Source: Pedosphaera sp.
Lineage (GTDB): Bacteria; Verrucomicrobiota; Verrucomicrobiia; Limisphaerales; Pedosphaeraceae
Direction: 5' to 3'
NCBI GenBank assembly: GCA_028293325.1
Contig: JAQGPA010000074.1
Location: 1-64,000, forward strand
DNA length: 64,000 nt
A program made the position numbers and the translations under genes. Below the pieces are notes generated by a model, which was given only the letters and a program-made list of their open reading frames with translations, was not told where the DNA came from and searched no databases. Positions 36,195 through 44,564 of this stretch are shown here, in pieces (position 1 is the stretch's first letter; each line of letters begins with the position of its first letter).

Positions 36195-37235
36195 TCATAA
36201 GGGGGACTTAACGAGCATATTGCGGAGGGTCTTGACGGAGGGTTTCAATTCGCAGACTTTTTTCTCAAACTCAAGGGCGGTGAGCGAATGCCTTTGTTTG
36301 CGGGCGCGGGCGGCGAGCTGACGTAACAAAGCCGCTTTTTCCTCCAAGGCGCGGAGCGCGGACCAAAGCGCAATCTCGGACTGCTCGGATTGCGCGACTT
36401 CGAGGTTCTCCGCCGTGAACGCATGACCAACCCGGCAACGAAAACGTAGCAACTTGCCGTCCATCATTCCCCAAAGGACGCCGTGACAGTGGGGACAGGT
36501 GAGGTCGGAGGATTTGCCGAGGGACTCCATCTGGTTCATCGGCTTTTTCATTTCGTCAACCAGCGTTTCGATGGCGACGCGCGGAGGAGCGCGGTGGCTC
36601 TTGCGCCGCCGTTGCCGTTCGTTTACCAGATTGACCAGTAACGCCGGCATTTGTGCCAACGGCACGGTGTAATCGACTTTAAGATTTTCCAAGGCGTGGC
36701 GCGGCATATCGGGATAGAGGGCATCGTTGGGATCCTGAACGATGGCGATGCCGCCACATTGCTTGATGGCCGATAATCCGGCGGTGCCGTCATCGAGGTT
36801 GCCGGTAAGCAGCAGGCCGATGACTTGGCGGTCATACGCATGCGCGGCGGAACGAAAGAGCGGATCGATGGCCGGACGATGGCGGTTCTCGGTGGGGCCG
36901 CGGACCAGATGCAGGCAACGGGGTTCCAGGAGCAAATGAAAATCGGGCGGAGCCACATAAATATGGCCCGGCTTGATGCGCGTGCCATCCTCGACTTTCT
37001 CGACCACCGGCATGCGGGTGACGCGGCTAAAAATTTTAGGCAACGGGCTGGGCGAAGCGGGAGAAATATGGATGACCACAAAAATTGCCGCGGGAAAATC
37101 GGCGGGCAGGCTGCGAATCAAGGTGCGAAACGCCTCAACGCCACCGGCTGAGGCGCCGACGACAACGACATCAGGGTGCTTTATCCGTTGCGGTTTACGA
37201 CGACGCCAATTGACTTTTGGCACAATCGTCCTCAT
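36195..37235 (-). CDS. Stand-alone CheB-type methylesterase with C-terminal zinc-ribbon-like motif
   Basis: 346-residue protein. The CheB catalytic domain (20-200) has its triad: Ser29 in GASAGG, His56 in VIHISP and Asp149 in TGNLDDGTAG. There is no receiver domain at the N-terminus, so control by phosphorylation is not direct. The C-terminal half has CPHCHGVLWGM ... FRCRVGHAFTAENL (CxxC ... C...H), a zinc-ribbon-like pattern followed by a helical segment. No chemoreceptor, CheA or CheW gene is in the window. A role in modifying soluble or other receptors, or in a non-chemotaxis pathway, is possible. Confidence 0.9.
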   Translation of the reverse strand: MRTIVPKVNWRRRKPQRIKHPDVVVVGASAGGVEAFRTLIRSLPADFPAAIFVVIHISPASPSPLPKIFSRVTRMPVVEKVEDGTRIKPGHIYVAPPDFHLLLEPRCLHLVRGPTENRHRPAIDPLFRSAAHAYDRQVIGLLLTGNLDDGTAGLSAIKQCGGIAIVQDPNDALYPDMPRHALENLKVDYTVPLAQMPALLVNLVNERQRRRKSHRAPPRVAIETLVDEMKKPMNQMESLGKSSDLTCPHCHGVLWGMMDGKLLRFRCRVGHAFTAENLEVAQSEQSEIALWSALRALEEKAALLRQLAARARKQRHSLTALEFEKKVCELKPSVKTLRNMLVKSPL

Positions 37236-37392
37236 TCACAAAACATGGTTTAGCCTTCCGGCTTTGCAAGCCGGAGATTGGCGTTTGCACTATCGGAAGG
37301 ACAACGCGCGGGGTCAGTGGGGCGTTTTTCTCGGTGGATGGTTTGTTTTATTCAAAAGGACTGATATTTCGTGGATTTTCTTCCGAATAGTG

Positions 37393-37418
37393 GAGCGACA
37401 CGAGCGACACGAGCGACA
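37393..37418. repeat. Short tandem repeat, 9-bp unit
   Basis: Nearly three copies of GAGCGACAC in direct order (two exact and one lacking the last base). A simple tandem repeat in non-coding DNA. No function is evident. Confidence 0.85.
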
Positions 37419-37557
37419 GCTAAGAGGATTGGGTTTGTGGTGAAATGGAAACCATGAACAGACATAAGTTCGGAATGTGGAAGTCGGAGTGCGGAATTGG
37501 GATAATGGAATCGAGGACGACGACGAGCACGATGGGGGAAAGCAGCCGCCCTTACCC

Positions 37558-37574
37558 TCAGGCGAGACGCCTTA
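37558..37574. repeat. Palindromic repeat, TCAGGCG type
   Basis: TCAGGCG AGA CGCCTTA is a shorter copy of the GTCAGGCG-xxx-CGCCTGAC family, followed by CACCACAT, which resembles the CACTACAT that follows the copies at 37762 and 38164. Confidence 0.7.
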
Positions 37575-37617
37575 CACCACATCGGAGGAGTGCTTGCGCT
37601 TTGGACGGCGGTGATTA

Positions 37618-37642
37618 TGTAGTGGCAGGCATCTTGCCTGCC
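37618..37642. repeat. Inverted 25-base copy of the repeat at 35526-35550
   Basis: This stretch is the exact reverse complement of 35526-35550 over 25 bases and is itself a hairpin (GGCAGGCA TCT TGCCTGCC). The two copies flank the response regulator and CheB genes in opposite orientation, 2.1 kb apart. Confidence 0.9.
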
Positions 37643-37740
37643 GTAGAGCCGTGGCGTCCCGCCCGGCGGGAAAAAAGCGCGTTGTGGCTGGGGTGCGGGT
37701 GGTTTCCGTACCGATGGAAAAGTTTTGGCTCGGCCCGGAG

Positions 37741-37876
37741 GGCGGAACGCCACCCCTCACCGTCAGGCGAGACGCCTAACACTACATCTACATGTCCTTC
37801 CGGACGGGTCTTCATGGTGTGCTTTCACACGGGTGGCCTAGCGGACAGCCATTGTGGGGACAAGGTAAAACAAGGT
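37741..37876 (+). repeat. Repeat element, copy A (~135 bases)
   Basis: Begins GGCGGAACGCCACCCCTCA, contains the hairpin GTCAGGCG AGA CGCCTAAC at 37762-37780, then CACTACAT, TGTCCTTCCGGACGGGTC, TAGCGGACAGCCA and ends in GGGACAAGGT followed by more CAAGGT words. Copy B at 38143-38274 has the same blocks in the same order with scattered changes and one 6-base gap. No open frame or transposase is linked. Confidence 0.85.
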
Positions 37877-38142
37877 GGTGACCTTAAGCCTAGTCAAGGC
37901 AAGTCAAGGTGGCCTTAAGGGTAGATAAGGTAAATTGAGGTAATTTGAGCCTTAATTTTTTATGAGACGCCTTTGGACATGGTTCTGCCACGCCCTCCGG
38001 GGTGGTGGGAGTTTGGGATGGTTTCCGGAGGTGTCGCCGCGCTCAACCTCCGGCTACTGTCTGGCAATCCTTCAGATTGCGCGGGGGAAATTTCGCCAGG
38101 TGCCAGTATTGGATCAGCGGGTTCCTGGGCTCGGACCCGGGG

Positions 38143-38274
38143 GGCGAGATGCCACCCCTCAACGTCAGGCGGGACGCCTGACACTACATGTCCTTCCAGA
38201 CGGGTCCCTATGGGGTGCTTCCGCACCGGGTCTTAGCGGACAGCCACCATAGGGACAACAAGGTCAGTCAAGGT
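38143..38274 (+). repeat. Repeat element, copy B (~130 bases)
   Basis: Same block order as copy A: GGCGAGATGCCACCCCTCA, hairpin GTCAGGCG GGA CGCCTGAC at 38164-38182, CACTACAT, GTCCTTCCAGACGGGTC, TTAGCGGACAGCCA and CAAGGT words. Its hairpin is a perfect 8-bp stem, while copy A has one changed arm base, so B may be nearer the ancestral form. Confidence 0.85.
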
Positions 38275-38613
38275 ATCGCAAGGTAATTTTTTTCGGCATA
38301 ATGAAAACTAATTTAATGAGGCGGGTGTTTGGCGCCCTTACTCCGCCTGGACGGTGGACAGGTCCTGCCGGACGGGGGGGAGCCAGATACGCGAGGGGAA
38401 AAGCCTGACAATGTTATTTGGGATTGAAAAATATGGCGGGACGTTTAGGCTGATTTTTATCAGTGGTTCGCTGATGACTTCACATACCAGCCATTTACGT
38501 TTAAAAAAATAAGGTCGCAGGGGAATCGAGATGACCCCATGCTATTGCACACGACCCAGTTAGGGTAGATTCTAGGTAGCAGAACAGGGTTCAGCAGTGA
38601 ACCCCAATAACGG

Positions 38614-38632
38614 GGACGGTTTGAAACCGTCC
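38614..38632. promoter_or_regulatory. Perfect dyad just upstream of the cheB-cheR fusion gene
   Basis: GGACGGTTT G AAACCGTCC is a 9-bp perfect dyad with a one-base centre. It is followed at once by AGAAGAGG, a good ribosome-binding site 2-9 bases before the ATG pair at 38643. It could be an operator or a translation-controlling hairpin, or another dispersed palindrome. Confidence 0.5.
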
Positions 38633-38642
38633 AGAAGAGGAC

Positions 38643-41600
38643 ATGATGCGAAAGAAAAAGAATTCCAAGGCGTCGGCAAGGAAACCGGAAGCCCAGCAGC
38701 ATACCAAACCGCGCCGGCAACACAGTCGCGCGAAGACCACCCCTGCCCCAACGCTATCGGCGGGCGATGAAGATGCGGGCGAGGGACGCAGTGAGGCGGC
38801 GAAATTTACCGTGGTGGGCATTGGGGCTTCCGCGGGGGGTTATGAAGCGTTTCTACAAGTATTGGAGCAATTGCCGGAAGACACCGGGATGGCGTTCGTG
38901 CTGGTGCAACATTTGGATCCGAAACACTCGAGCATGTTAAGCGAACTGCTGGCCCGCTCGACCCACCTGCCGCTGCAAGAAGCCAAGAACGGGATGACAC
39001 TGGCACCGAACCATATTTACGTAATTCCCCAGAACGTCAATTTGGGCGTCGAAAACGGCCAAATACGACTTCATCCCCGCCGGCCCAATGTGCCGCATAT
39101 GCCGGTCGATTTCTTCTTTCGTTCCCTGGCGCAGGACCGGGAAAACCGGTCCATCGGGATCGTGCTTTCGGGCACCGGCTCGGATGGGACGCTCGGTTTG
39201 CAGGCCATCAAGGGAGCGGGCGGGATCACGTTTGCGCAGGACGAAAAAACGGCCAAGTATTTTGGGATGCCCGGGAGCGCGATCACGGCGGGCTACGTCG
39301 ATCTGGTGCTGCCACCGGCGGAGATGACGCGGGAATTGAAGCGGATAGCGCGTCATCCGTACATCGGCCCATCCTGGAAGCCGAAAGCGGCGCGGACACC
39401 GGTGGAGACGCAGGAAAATGAGAAGCTGTTCCGGGACAAGGATGAGGAGTTGAGCGCGCTGTTCGCATTGTTGCGGGCGCGGACGGGGGTGGATTTTTCA
39501 TTGTATAAGCACAGCACCCTGCGCCGCCGGATCATGCGGCGGATGCTGCTGCACAAAATCGAAGCGCTGCCAGCGTATTTGAATTATTTGCGGATCCACC
39601 TGGTGGAGGTGGATGCGCTGTTCAACGATTTGCTGATCAATGTGACCGGGTTTTTCCGGGACCCACAAGTGTTCCAGGCCTTGAAGCGGCGCATTTTTCC
39701 CAAGCTGCTGAAAGACCGGGGGAATGACAATCCGCTGCGCATCTGGATATGCGGTTGCGCGACCGGGGAAGAGGCGTATTCCATGGCGATCAACCTGGTG
39801 GAATTCTTTGAGGCGACCCAGTCCCATATTAACGTGCAAATCTTCGCGACGGACATCAGTGAGACCGGGCTGGAGAAGGCGCGGGCGGGCATTTACCCGG
39901 AGAACATTTCCCAGGATGTGTCACCCGAGCGGCTGCGGCGGTTTTTCGTGAAGACCAATGGACATTACCAGGTGAGCAAGTCGATCCGCGATATGTGCGT
40001 TTTTGCGCGGCAAAACATCATTGTGGATCCGCCCTTCTCGAACCTGGATCTGGTGAGTTGCCGGAACGTGCTGATCTATCTGGGACAGGTATTGCAAAAG
40101 AAAGTCATGCCGATGTTTCATTATGCCCTGAAACCGCATGGCTATTTGATGCTGGGAGCGTCGGAGGCGATCGGGTCATCCACGGATTTGTTTTCACTGA
40201 TGGATAAGAAGCACAAGTTTTACGCGAAGAAAGCGGGCCAACATCGCACCGTGTTCACGGGTGTGACCAAAACAGCCATGGAAAAAGGAGAGGGACACCG
40301 GCCGGAAGCCGGCCCGTTTAAGGCCGAAGCCAAGGTACCGGACCTGCAACAGTATGTGGACCGGCTGATACTATCGCGGTGGAGTCCGGCCGCAGTCGTG
40401 ATCAACGCGCACATGGACGTGTTGTTATTTCGCGGACGGACGGGGTCTTTCCTGGAGCATGCGCCGGGGAGCGCGAGCCTGAATTTGCTGAAGATGGCGC
40501 GTGAAAGCCTGGTGCTGGACTTGCGGACGGTGATTTCCAAGGCCATCAAACAGGATGCCCCCGCGATGCAGGAGAATGCCACGCTGCGGCGCGAGGACCG
40601 GGTGCAATTCGTGAAGATCGAGGTCCTGCCGTTTCAGCTTACGCCGGCCAGCGAGCGATTCTTCCTGGTGCTGTTTGACGAAACAATCCCGGCAGTGACG
40701 GAAATTCACGGGGAACGAACCGGAGCCGCCAGCACCCGCGGCCGGCAGGAGATTGAGCGGCGGGAACACAACAAGCTGCGCCAGGAACTGGCCAACAGCA
40801 AGGAATCGCTGCAGGCCATCATCGAGGAGCAGGAGGCGACGAACGAGGAGCTCAAATCGGCGAACGAGGAGATTCAGTCCAGCAACGAGGAATTGCAGAG
40901 CACCAACGAAGAGCTGGAGACGGCCAAGGAGGAGCTGCAATCCACCAATGAGGAGTTGACCACGCTCAATGAAGAACTCCAGACACGGAACAGCGAACTG
41001 AGCCAGGTCAACAACGACCTGACCAATCTGCTGGCCAGCGTGAACGTGGCGATCATCATGTTGGGCAATGACCGGACCATCCGGCGGTTCACGCCGATGG
41101 CGGAGCGTATCTTCAACCTCATCCCCTCGGATGCGGGTCGGCGGCTGAGTGATTTGAACCGCAACATCATTGTGCCCGATCTGGATGAATCGATCGAAAG
41201 CGTGGTGGAGAATTTAACGTCCGTGGAACGGGAAGTGCAGGACCGGGATGGGCGGTGGTATTCACTGCGCATCCGGCCCTACCGGACGCGGGAAAACAAG
41301 ATTGACGGGGCGGTGCTGCTGCTGGTGGATATCGATGAACATAAGCGGGCGGTGGAACTGGTGATGTCGGCGGTAAAAAACCCGTTGATCGCTTTGCAGG
41401 CTGACCTGCGGGTAAAGCGGGCCAACAAGGCGTTTTACCGGATGTTTGAGATCGCGCCGGACGAGACGGAGAACCGTTACATCTATGATCTGGGCAACGG
41501 TCAGTGGAACATTCCGCGGCTGCGAACGCTGCTGGAGGAAATTCTGACCCGGCAACATGAAGTGAATAATTTTGAAATGGAAGCTGAGTTTCCAAAGATT

Positions 41601-41699
41601 GGCCGGCGATTGATGCGGCTGGATGCGCGCAGTTATTCCGAGGATGGGCGCGGGAATAAGTTTATTCTCCTGGCCATCCAGGATGTGACGCCGGTTTAA
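38643..41699 (+). CDS. CheB-CheR-PAS fusion protein
   Basis: 1018 residues. A basic N-terminal tail (1-50), a CheB methylesterase domain (55-235; Ser63 in GASAGG, His90 in VQHLDP, Asp181 in GTGSDG), a CheR methyltransferase domain (262-525; SAM motif WICGCATGEEAYS near 370, NVTGFFRD, SCRNVLIYL), a long coiled coil with NEEL-type heptads (705-790), a PAS domain (~795-905) and a second PAS-like part (~910-1015). No kinase domain follows the PAS. Such fusions are common in soil and aquatic bacteria and usually lie beside large sensor kinases, as here. Strong ribosome-binding site AGAGG before the ATG. Confidence 0.95.
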   Translation: MMRKKKNSKASARKPEAQQHTKPRRQHSRAKTTPAPTLSAGDEDAGEGRSEAAKFTVVGIGASAGGYEAFLQVLEQLPEDTGMAFVLVQHLDPKHSSMLSELLARSTHLPLQEAKNGMTLAPNHIYVIPQNVNLGVENGQIRLHPRRPNVPHMPVDFFFRSLAQDRENRSIGIVLSGTGSDGTLGLQAIKGAGGITFAQDEKTAKYFGMPGSAITAGYVDLVLPPAEMTRELKRIARHPYIGPSWKPKAARTPVETQENEKLFRDKDEELSALFALLRARTGVDFSLYKHSTLRRRIMRRMLLHKIEALPAYLNYLRIHLVEVDALFNDLLINVTGFFRDPQVFQALKRRIFPKLLKDRGNDNPLRIWICGCATGEEAYSMAINLVEFFEATQSHINVQIFATDISETGLEKARAGIYPENISQDVSPERLRRFFVKTNGHYQVSKSIRDMCVFARQNIIVDPPFSNLDLVSCRNVLIYLGQVLQKKVMPMFHYALKPHGYLMLGASEAIGSSTDLFSLMDKKHKFYAKKAGQHRTVFTGVTKTAMEKGEGHRPEAGPFKAEAKVPDLQQYVDRLILSRWSPAAVVINAHMDVLLFRGRTGSFLEHAPGSASLNLLKMARESLVLDLRTVISKAIKQDAPAMQENATLRREDRVQFVKIEVLPFQLTPASERFFLVLFDETIPAVTEIHGERTGAASTRGRQEIERREHNKLRQELANSKESLQAIIEEQEATNEELKSANEEIQSSNEELQSTNEELETAKEELQSTNEELTTLNEELQTRNSELSQVNNDLTNLLASVNVAIIMLGNDRTIRRFTPMAERIFNLIPSDAGRRLSDLNRNIIVPDLDESIESVVENLTSVEREVQDRDGRWYSLRIRPYRTRENKIDGAVLLLVDIDEHKRAVELVMSAVKNPLIALQADLRVKRANKAFYRMFEIAPDETENRYIYDLGNGQWNIPRLRTLLEEILTRQHEVNNFEMEAEFPKIGRRLMRLDARSYSEDGRGNKFILLAIQDVTPV

Positions 41700-41915
41700 A
41701 GGGAAACCGGAAGCCATGGTTCCGAAGCACATATGAGTGCAAACTTGGAAATCAACCGCAAGGTTTGGGCGTGGCAATTACTCGCAAATGCGAGGTGGCC
41801 ACTGGCCGCAAATTGTCACTGGCATTTGGCGATAACGGCACCGCTAGTACCGGTGCGATTGGGCAGCACCACCATCGCGCGGTCAGATTAAATTGAATCC
41901 ACCCAAAAAAGCCTG

Positions 41916-44513
41916 ATGCCGAGAACGCACAAACTGGTATCGAAGAAAAGACGGGTGACGAAGCCTGACCGGCCGTCGCCACCGCCGTCCCTTGCCGTGG
42001 ACCGGGAGGAATTTTATGCGGACCGGGAGCGATTAATCGGGGAACTGGAATTGCAGTTGACGCAACTGCGCATGCAGGAACAGGAGTTGCGGCACGCGCA
42101 AGGCGAGGTGGAAAAGTCATCTCAACATTATGCCAATCTCTTCAACTCCGCGCCGATCGGTTACGTGGTGCTGGACTCAGTGGGGACGATTTTGGAAATC
42201 AACGAGGTGGGGGCGGCGCTATTGCATCACAAACGACAGCGGTTGCTGACCGAATCATTCACCCGCTTCGTGCCGAAACACGCGTTGCCGGATTTTCTGA
42301 AGCATCTGCGGCTGTGCCGATCCTCGCAAAGGCAGGTGACGACGGAGTTGCTGCTGCAAACGCACGAGGGCCCGACGATTCCCGTGGAGCTGGTCAGCGC
42401 CTGTTTCACCAGCTGTGGCCGGGCGCCGTGTTATCGCACGGCCATCCTGAACATCTCGGAACGGCGGCGGGCGGAACAGACCCTGGAACAAACCGAGCAG
42501 AACTACGGTGCACTGGTCAATTCCATTGATGGGATTGTCTGGGAGGGCGATGCCCGGACGGGCGAGTTCAGTTTTGTAAGCGAGCAGGCAGAACGGTTGC
42601 TGGGCTATCCCGTGGAGCGGTGGCTGCGGGAGCCGGATTTCTGGGTCAGTCACATTCACCCGGACGACCGGCAACGGGTATTGGACAACCGCGAAAAGGC
42701 GGTGGCGGCCGAAAAAGGATTTGTGGAGGAGTTCCGGATGACGACCATTGAGCGGCGGGTGCTCTGGCTGCGGAACAGCGTAAGAATTACCCGGGACAAC
42801 AAAGGCCGGATGAAACTGCTGGGGGTGATGGTCAACATCACCGAACTGAAAGAAGCGGAGCAGGCATTACGGGAGGAAAGCCGGGCGTTGGAAACATTGA
42901 ACCGGATCGGCACCTCGCTGGCAGCCGAACTGGATGTGCAAAAGCTGGTGCAGGTGATCACCGAGGCCGGCAGGGAAGTGACCGGGGCGCAGTATGGCGC
43001 ATTTTCCTACAAACACCTCAACGGGAACGGTGAGACTTTCGCGTGGCACACCACTTCCGGCGCTTCGCGTGACACGTTTGAAAAACTGCCGCGGCCGCAG
43101 CATAGCCCGTCCATTCCCCTGGCGGAAGCCGAGCGCGAAATCATCCGGATTGACGATGTGCTCCATGACCCGCGGTCGTCGCCAGCGCTGGCGCGCGCCC
43201 GCAACACCCGTCCCTTAACGCCGGTGCGGAGTTACCTGGCGGTGCCGGTAATATCGCGCTCCGGGGAAGTGCTCGGCGGGCTATTATTCGGGCATCCCGC
43301 GCCCGGGGTGTTTACAGAACGGGCGCAACATTTGCTGGCCGGCATTGCGGCGGAAGCGGGCGTGGCGCTGGACAATGCCCGGTTGTATAACGCGGTGAGC
43401 AAAAGCGAGGCGCATTTTCGGGAGCTGGCGGATGCCATGCCGCAGATTGTGTGGACGGCGCTGCCGGATGGACGTTTTGATTATTATAATCAGCGCTGGT
43501 ACGATTACACCGGCACGGCGGAAAACGGCGCGACGGAAGAGAGTTGGTTGGCGTTCGTTTACGGTGAGGATTTCGCCCGTTGCATGAGCGGTTGGAATGC
43601 CGCCCTTAAAGTGAACGAGCCCTTCCAGGTGGAATGCCGGCTTAAGGAACATAAAACCGGCGAGCATCGCTGGCACCTGATCCGGGCGGTGCCGATCAAA
43701 GATGCCGCGGGTCATGTCCTGCGCTGGTTTGGGACAGCGACGGACATTGAAGACCAGAAGCGGGCGGAGGCGGAAGTGCGCGAGTTGAACGCGGCGCTGG
43801 AACGGCGCGTGGCGGAACGCACTTCGCAGCTCCAGGCTTCCAACAAGGAACTGGAGGCGTTCAGTTACTCGGTCTCGCATGATTTGCGGGCGCCGTTGCG
43901 GAGCATCGACGCTTTCAGCCAGTTGGTGCGGGAGGATTACGAGGACAAACTGGACGAGCAGGGCAGGCAATATTTGGGGATTGTGGGGGAAGCGAGCCGC
44001 CAGATGGCGCGGCTGATCGATGACCTGCTGCATTTGTCGCGCGTGACCCGCAGCGAACTGCGCCACGCGCCGGTGAACGTGAGCGACCTGGCCGGAAAGA
44101 TTGTCACCAACTTGCGGCAGATCGAGCCGCAGCGGCAGGTGGAGGTAAGCATCAGTCCGGATTTGAAGGCGACGGGGGATGAGCGACTGCTGCGAATCGC
44201 GCTGGAGAACCTGATCAATAACGCGTGGAAGTTCACGAACAAACGACCGCAGGCGCAGATCGAAGTGGGCGCGGAGATGCAGGAAAGCCAGCGGGTGTTT
44301 TTTGTGCGGGACAATGGAGCCGGTTTCGACATGGCTTACGCGAACAAATTGTTTGGCGCGTTTCAACGACTGCATTCCAACAGCGAGTTTCCGGGGCACG
44401 GCATCGGGCTGGCGACGGTGCAGCGGATTATCAACCGGCATGGGGGACGGATTTGGGCGCGGAGCGAGGTGGACCGGGGGGCGACGTTTTATTTTACGTT
44501 GCCGCAGGAATGA
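41916..44513 (+). CDS. Soluble PAS/GAF sensor histidine kinase
   Basis: 865-residue cytoplasmic kinase: N-terminal basic tail and coiled coil, PAS ~70-185, PAS ~195-312, GAF ~325-490, PAS ~497-615, coiled coil, HisKA with His655 in YSVSHDLRAPLRSIDAF, and HATPase_c (ENLINNAWKFTNK, DNGAGFDMAYANKLFGAF, GHGIGLATVQRIINRHGG). The GAF domain lacks an evident phytochrome-type chromophore cysteine in the usual place, so light sensing cannot be claimed. The catalytic end closely resembles the kinase at 29075-32989, pointing to duplication. No response regulator gene follows it. Confidence 0.93.
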   Translation: MPRTHKLVSKKRRVTKPDRPSPPPSLAVDREEFYADRERLIGELELQLTQLRMQEQELRHAQGEVEKSSQHYANLFNSAPIGYVVLDSVGTILEINEVGAALLHHKRQRLLTESFTRFVPKHALPDFLKHLRLCRSSQRQVTTELLLQTHEGPTIPVELVSACFTSCGRAPCYRTAILNISERRRAEQTLEQTEQNYGALVNSIDGIVWEGDARTGEFSFVSEQAERLLGYPVERWLREPDFWVSHIHPDDRQRVLDNREKAVAAEKGFVEEFRMTTIERRVLWLRNSVRITRDNKGRMKLLGVMVNITELKEAEQALREESRALETLNRIGTSLAAELDVQKLVQVITEAGREVTGAQYGAFSYKHLNGNGETFAWHTTSGASRDTFEKLPRPQHSPSIPLAEAEREIIRIDDVLHDPRSSPALARARNTRPLTPVRSYLAVPVISRSGEVLGGLLFGHPAPGVFTERAQHLLAGIAAEAGVALDNARLYNAVSKSEAHFRELADAMPQIVWTALPDGRFDYYNQRWYDYTGTAENGATEESWLAFVYGEDFARCMSGWNAALKVNEPFQVECRLKEHKTGEHRWHLIRAVPIKDAAGHVLRWFGTATDIEDQKRAEAEVRELNAALERRVAERTSQLQASNKELEAFSYSVSHDLRAPLRSIDAFSQLVREDYEDKLDEQGRQYLGIVGEASRQMARLIDDLLHLSRVTRSELRHAPVNVSDLAGKIVTNLRQIEPQRQVEVSISPDLKATGDERLLRIALENLINNAWKFTNKRPQAQIEVGAEMQESQRVFFVRDNGAGFDMAYANKLFGAFQRLHSNSEFPGHGIGLATVQRIINRHGGRIWARSEVDRGATFYFTLPQE

Positions 44514-44564
44514 TGAGTCACCTGACGAAACCGCTTGACCGGGCCTGCCGGAGCAGATTGGTTC

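Larger units (their letters stand above)
37236..38642. other. Non-coding, repeat-rich stretch between the two cheB genes
   Basis: About 1.4 kb with no convincing gene: the frames here are short and overlap on both strands without family similarity. It holds a 9-bp tandem repeat, four palindromic hairpins, two diverged copies of a ~135-base element (37741-37876 and 38143-38274), runs of the word CAAGGT following each copy, and a dyad just before the cheB-cheR gene. Base use is GC-rich in the elements and AT-rich between 38,280 and 38,500. It looks like an accumulation site of intergenic repeats. Confidence 0.7.

Noticed and set aside
37557-38182. CRISPR array
   Set aside because: Palindromic units recur, but spacing is irregular (tens to hundreds of bases), units differ in length and orientation, and no cas gene is near.
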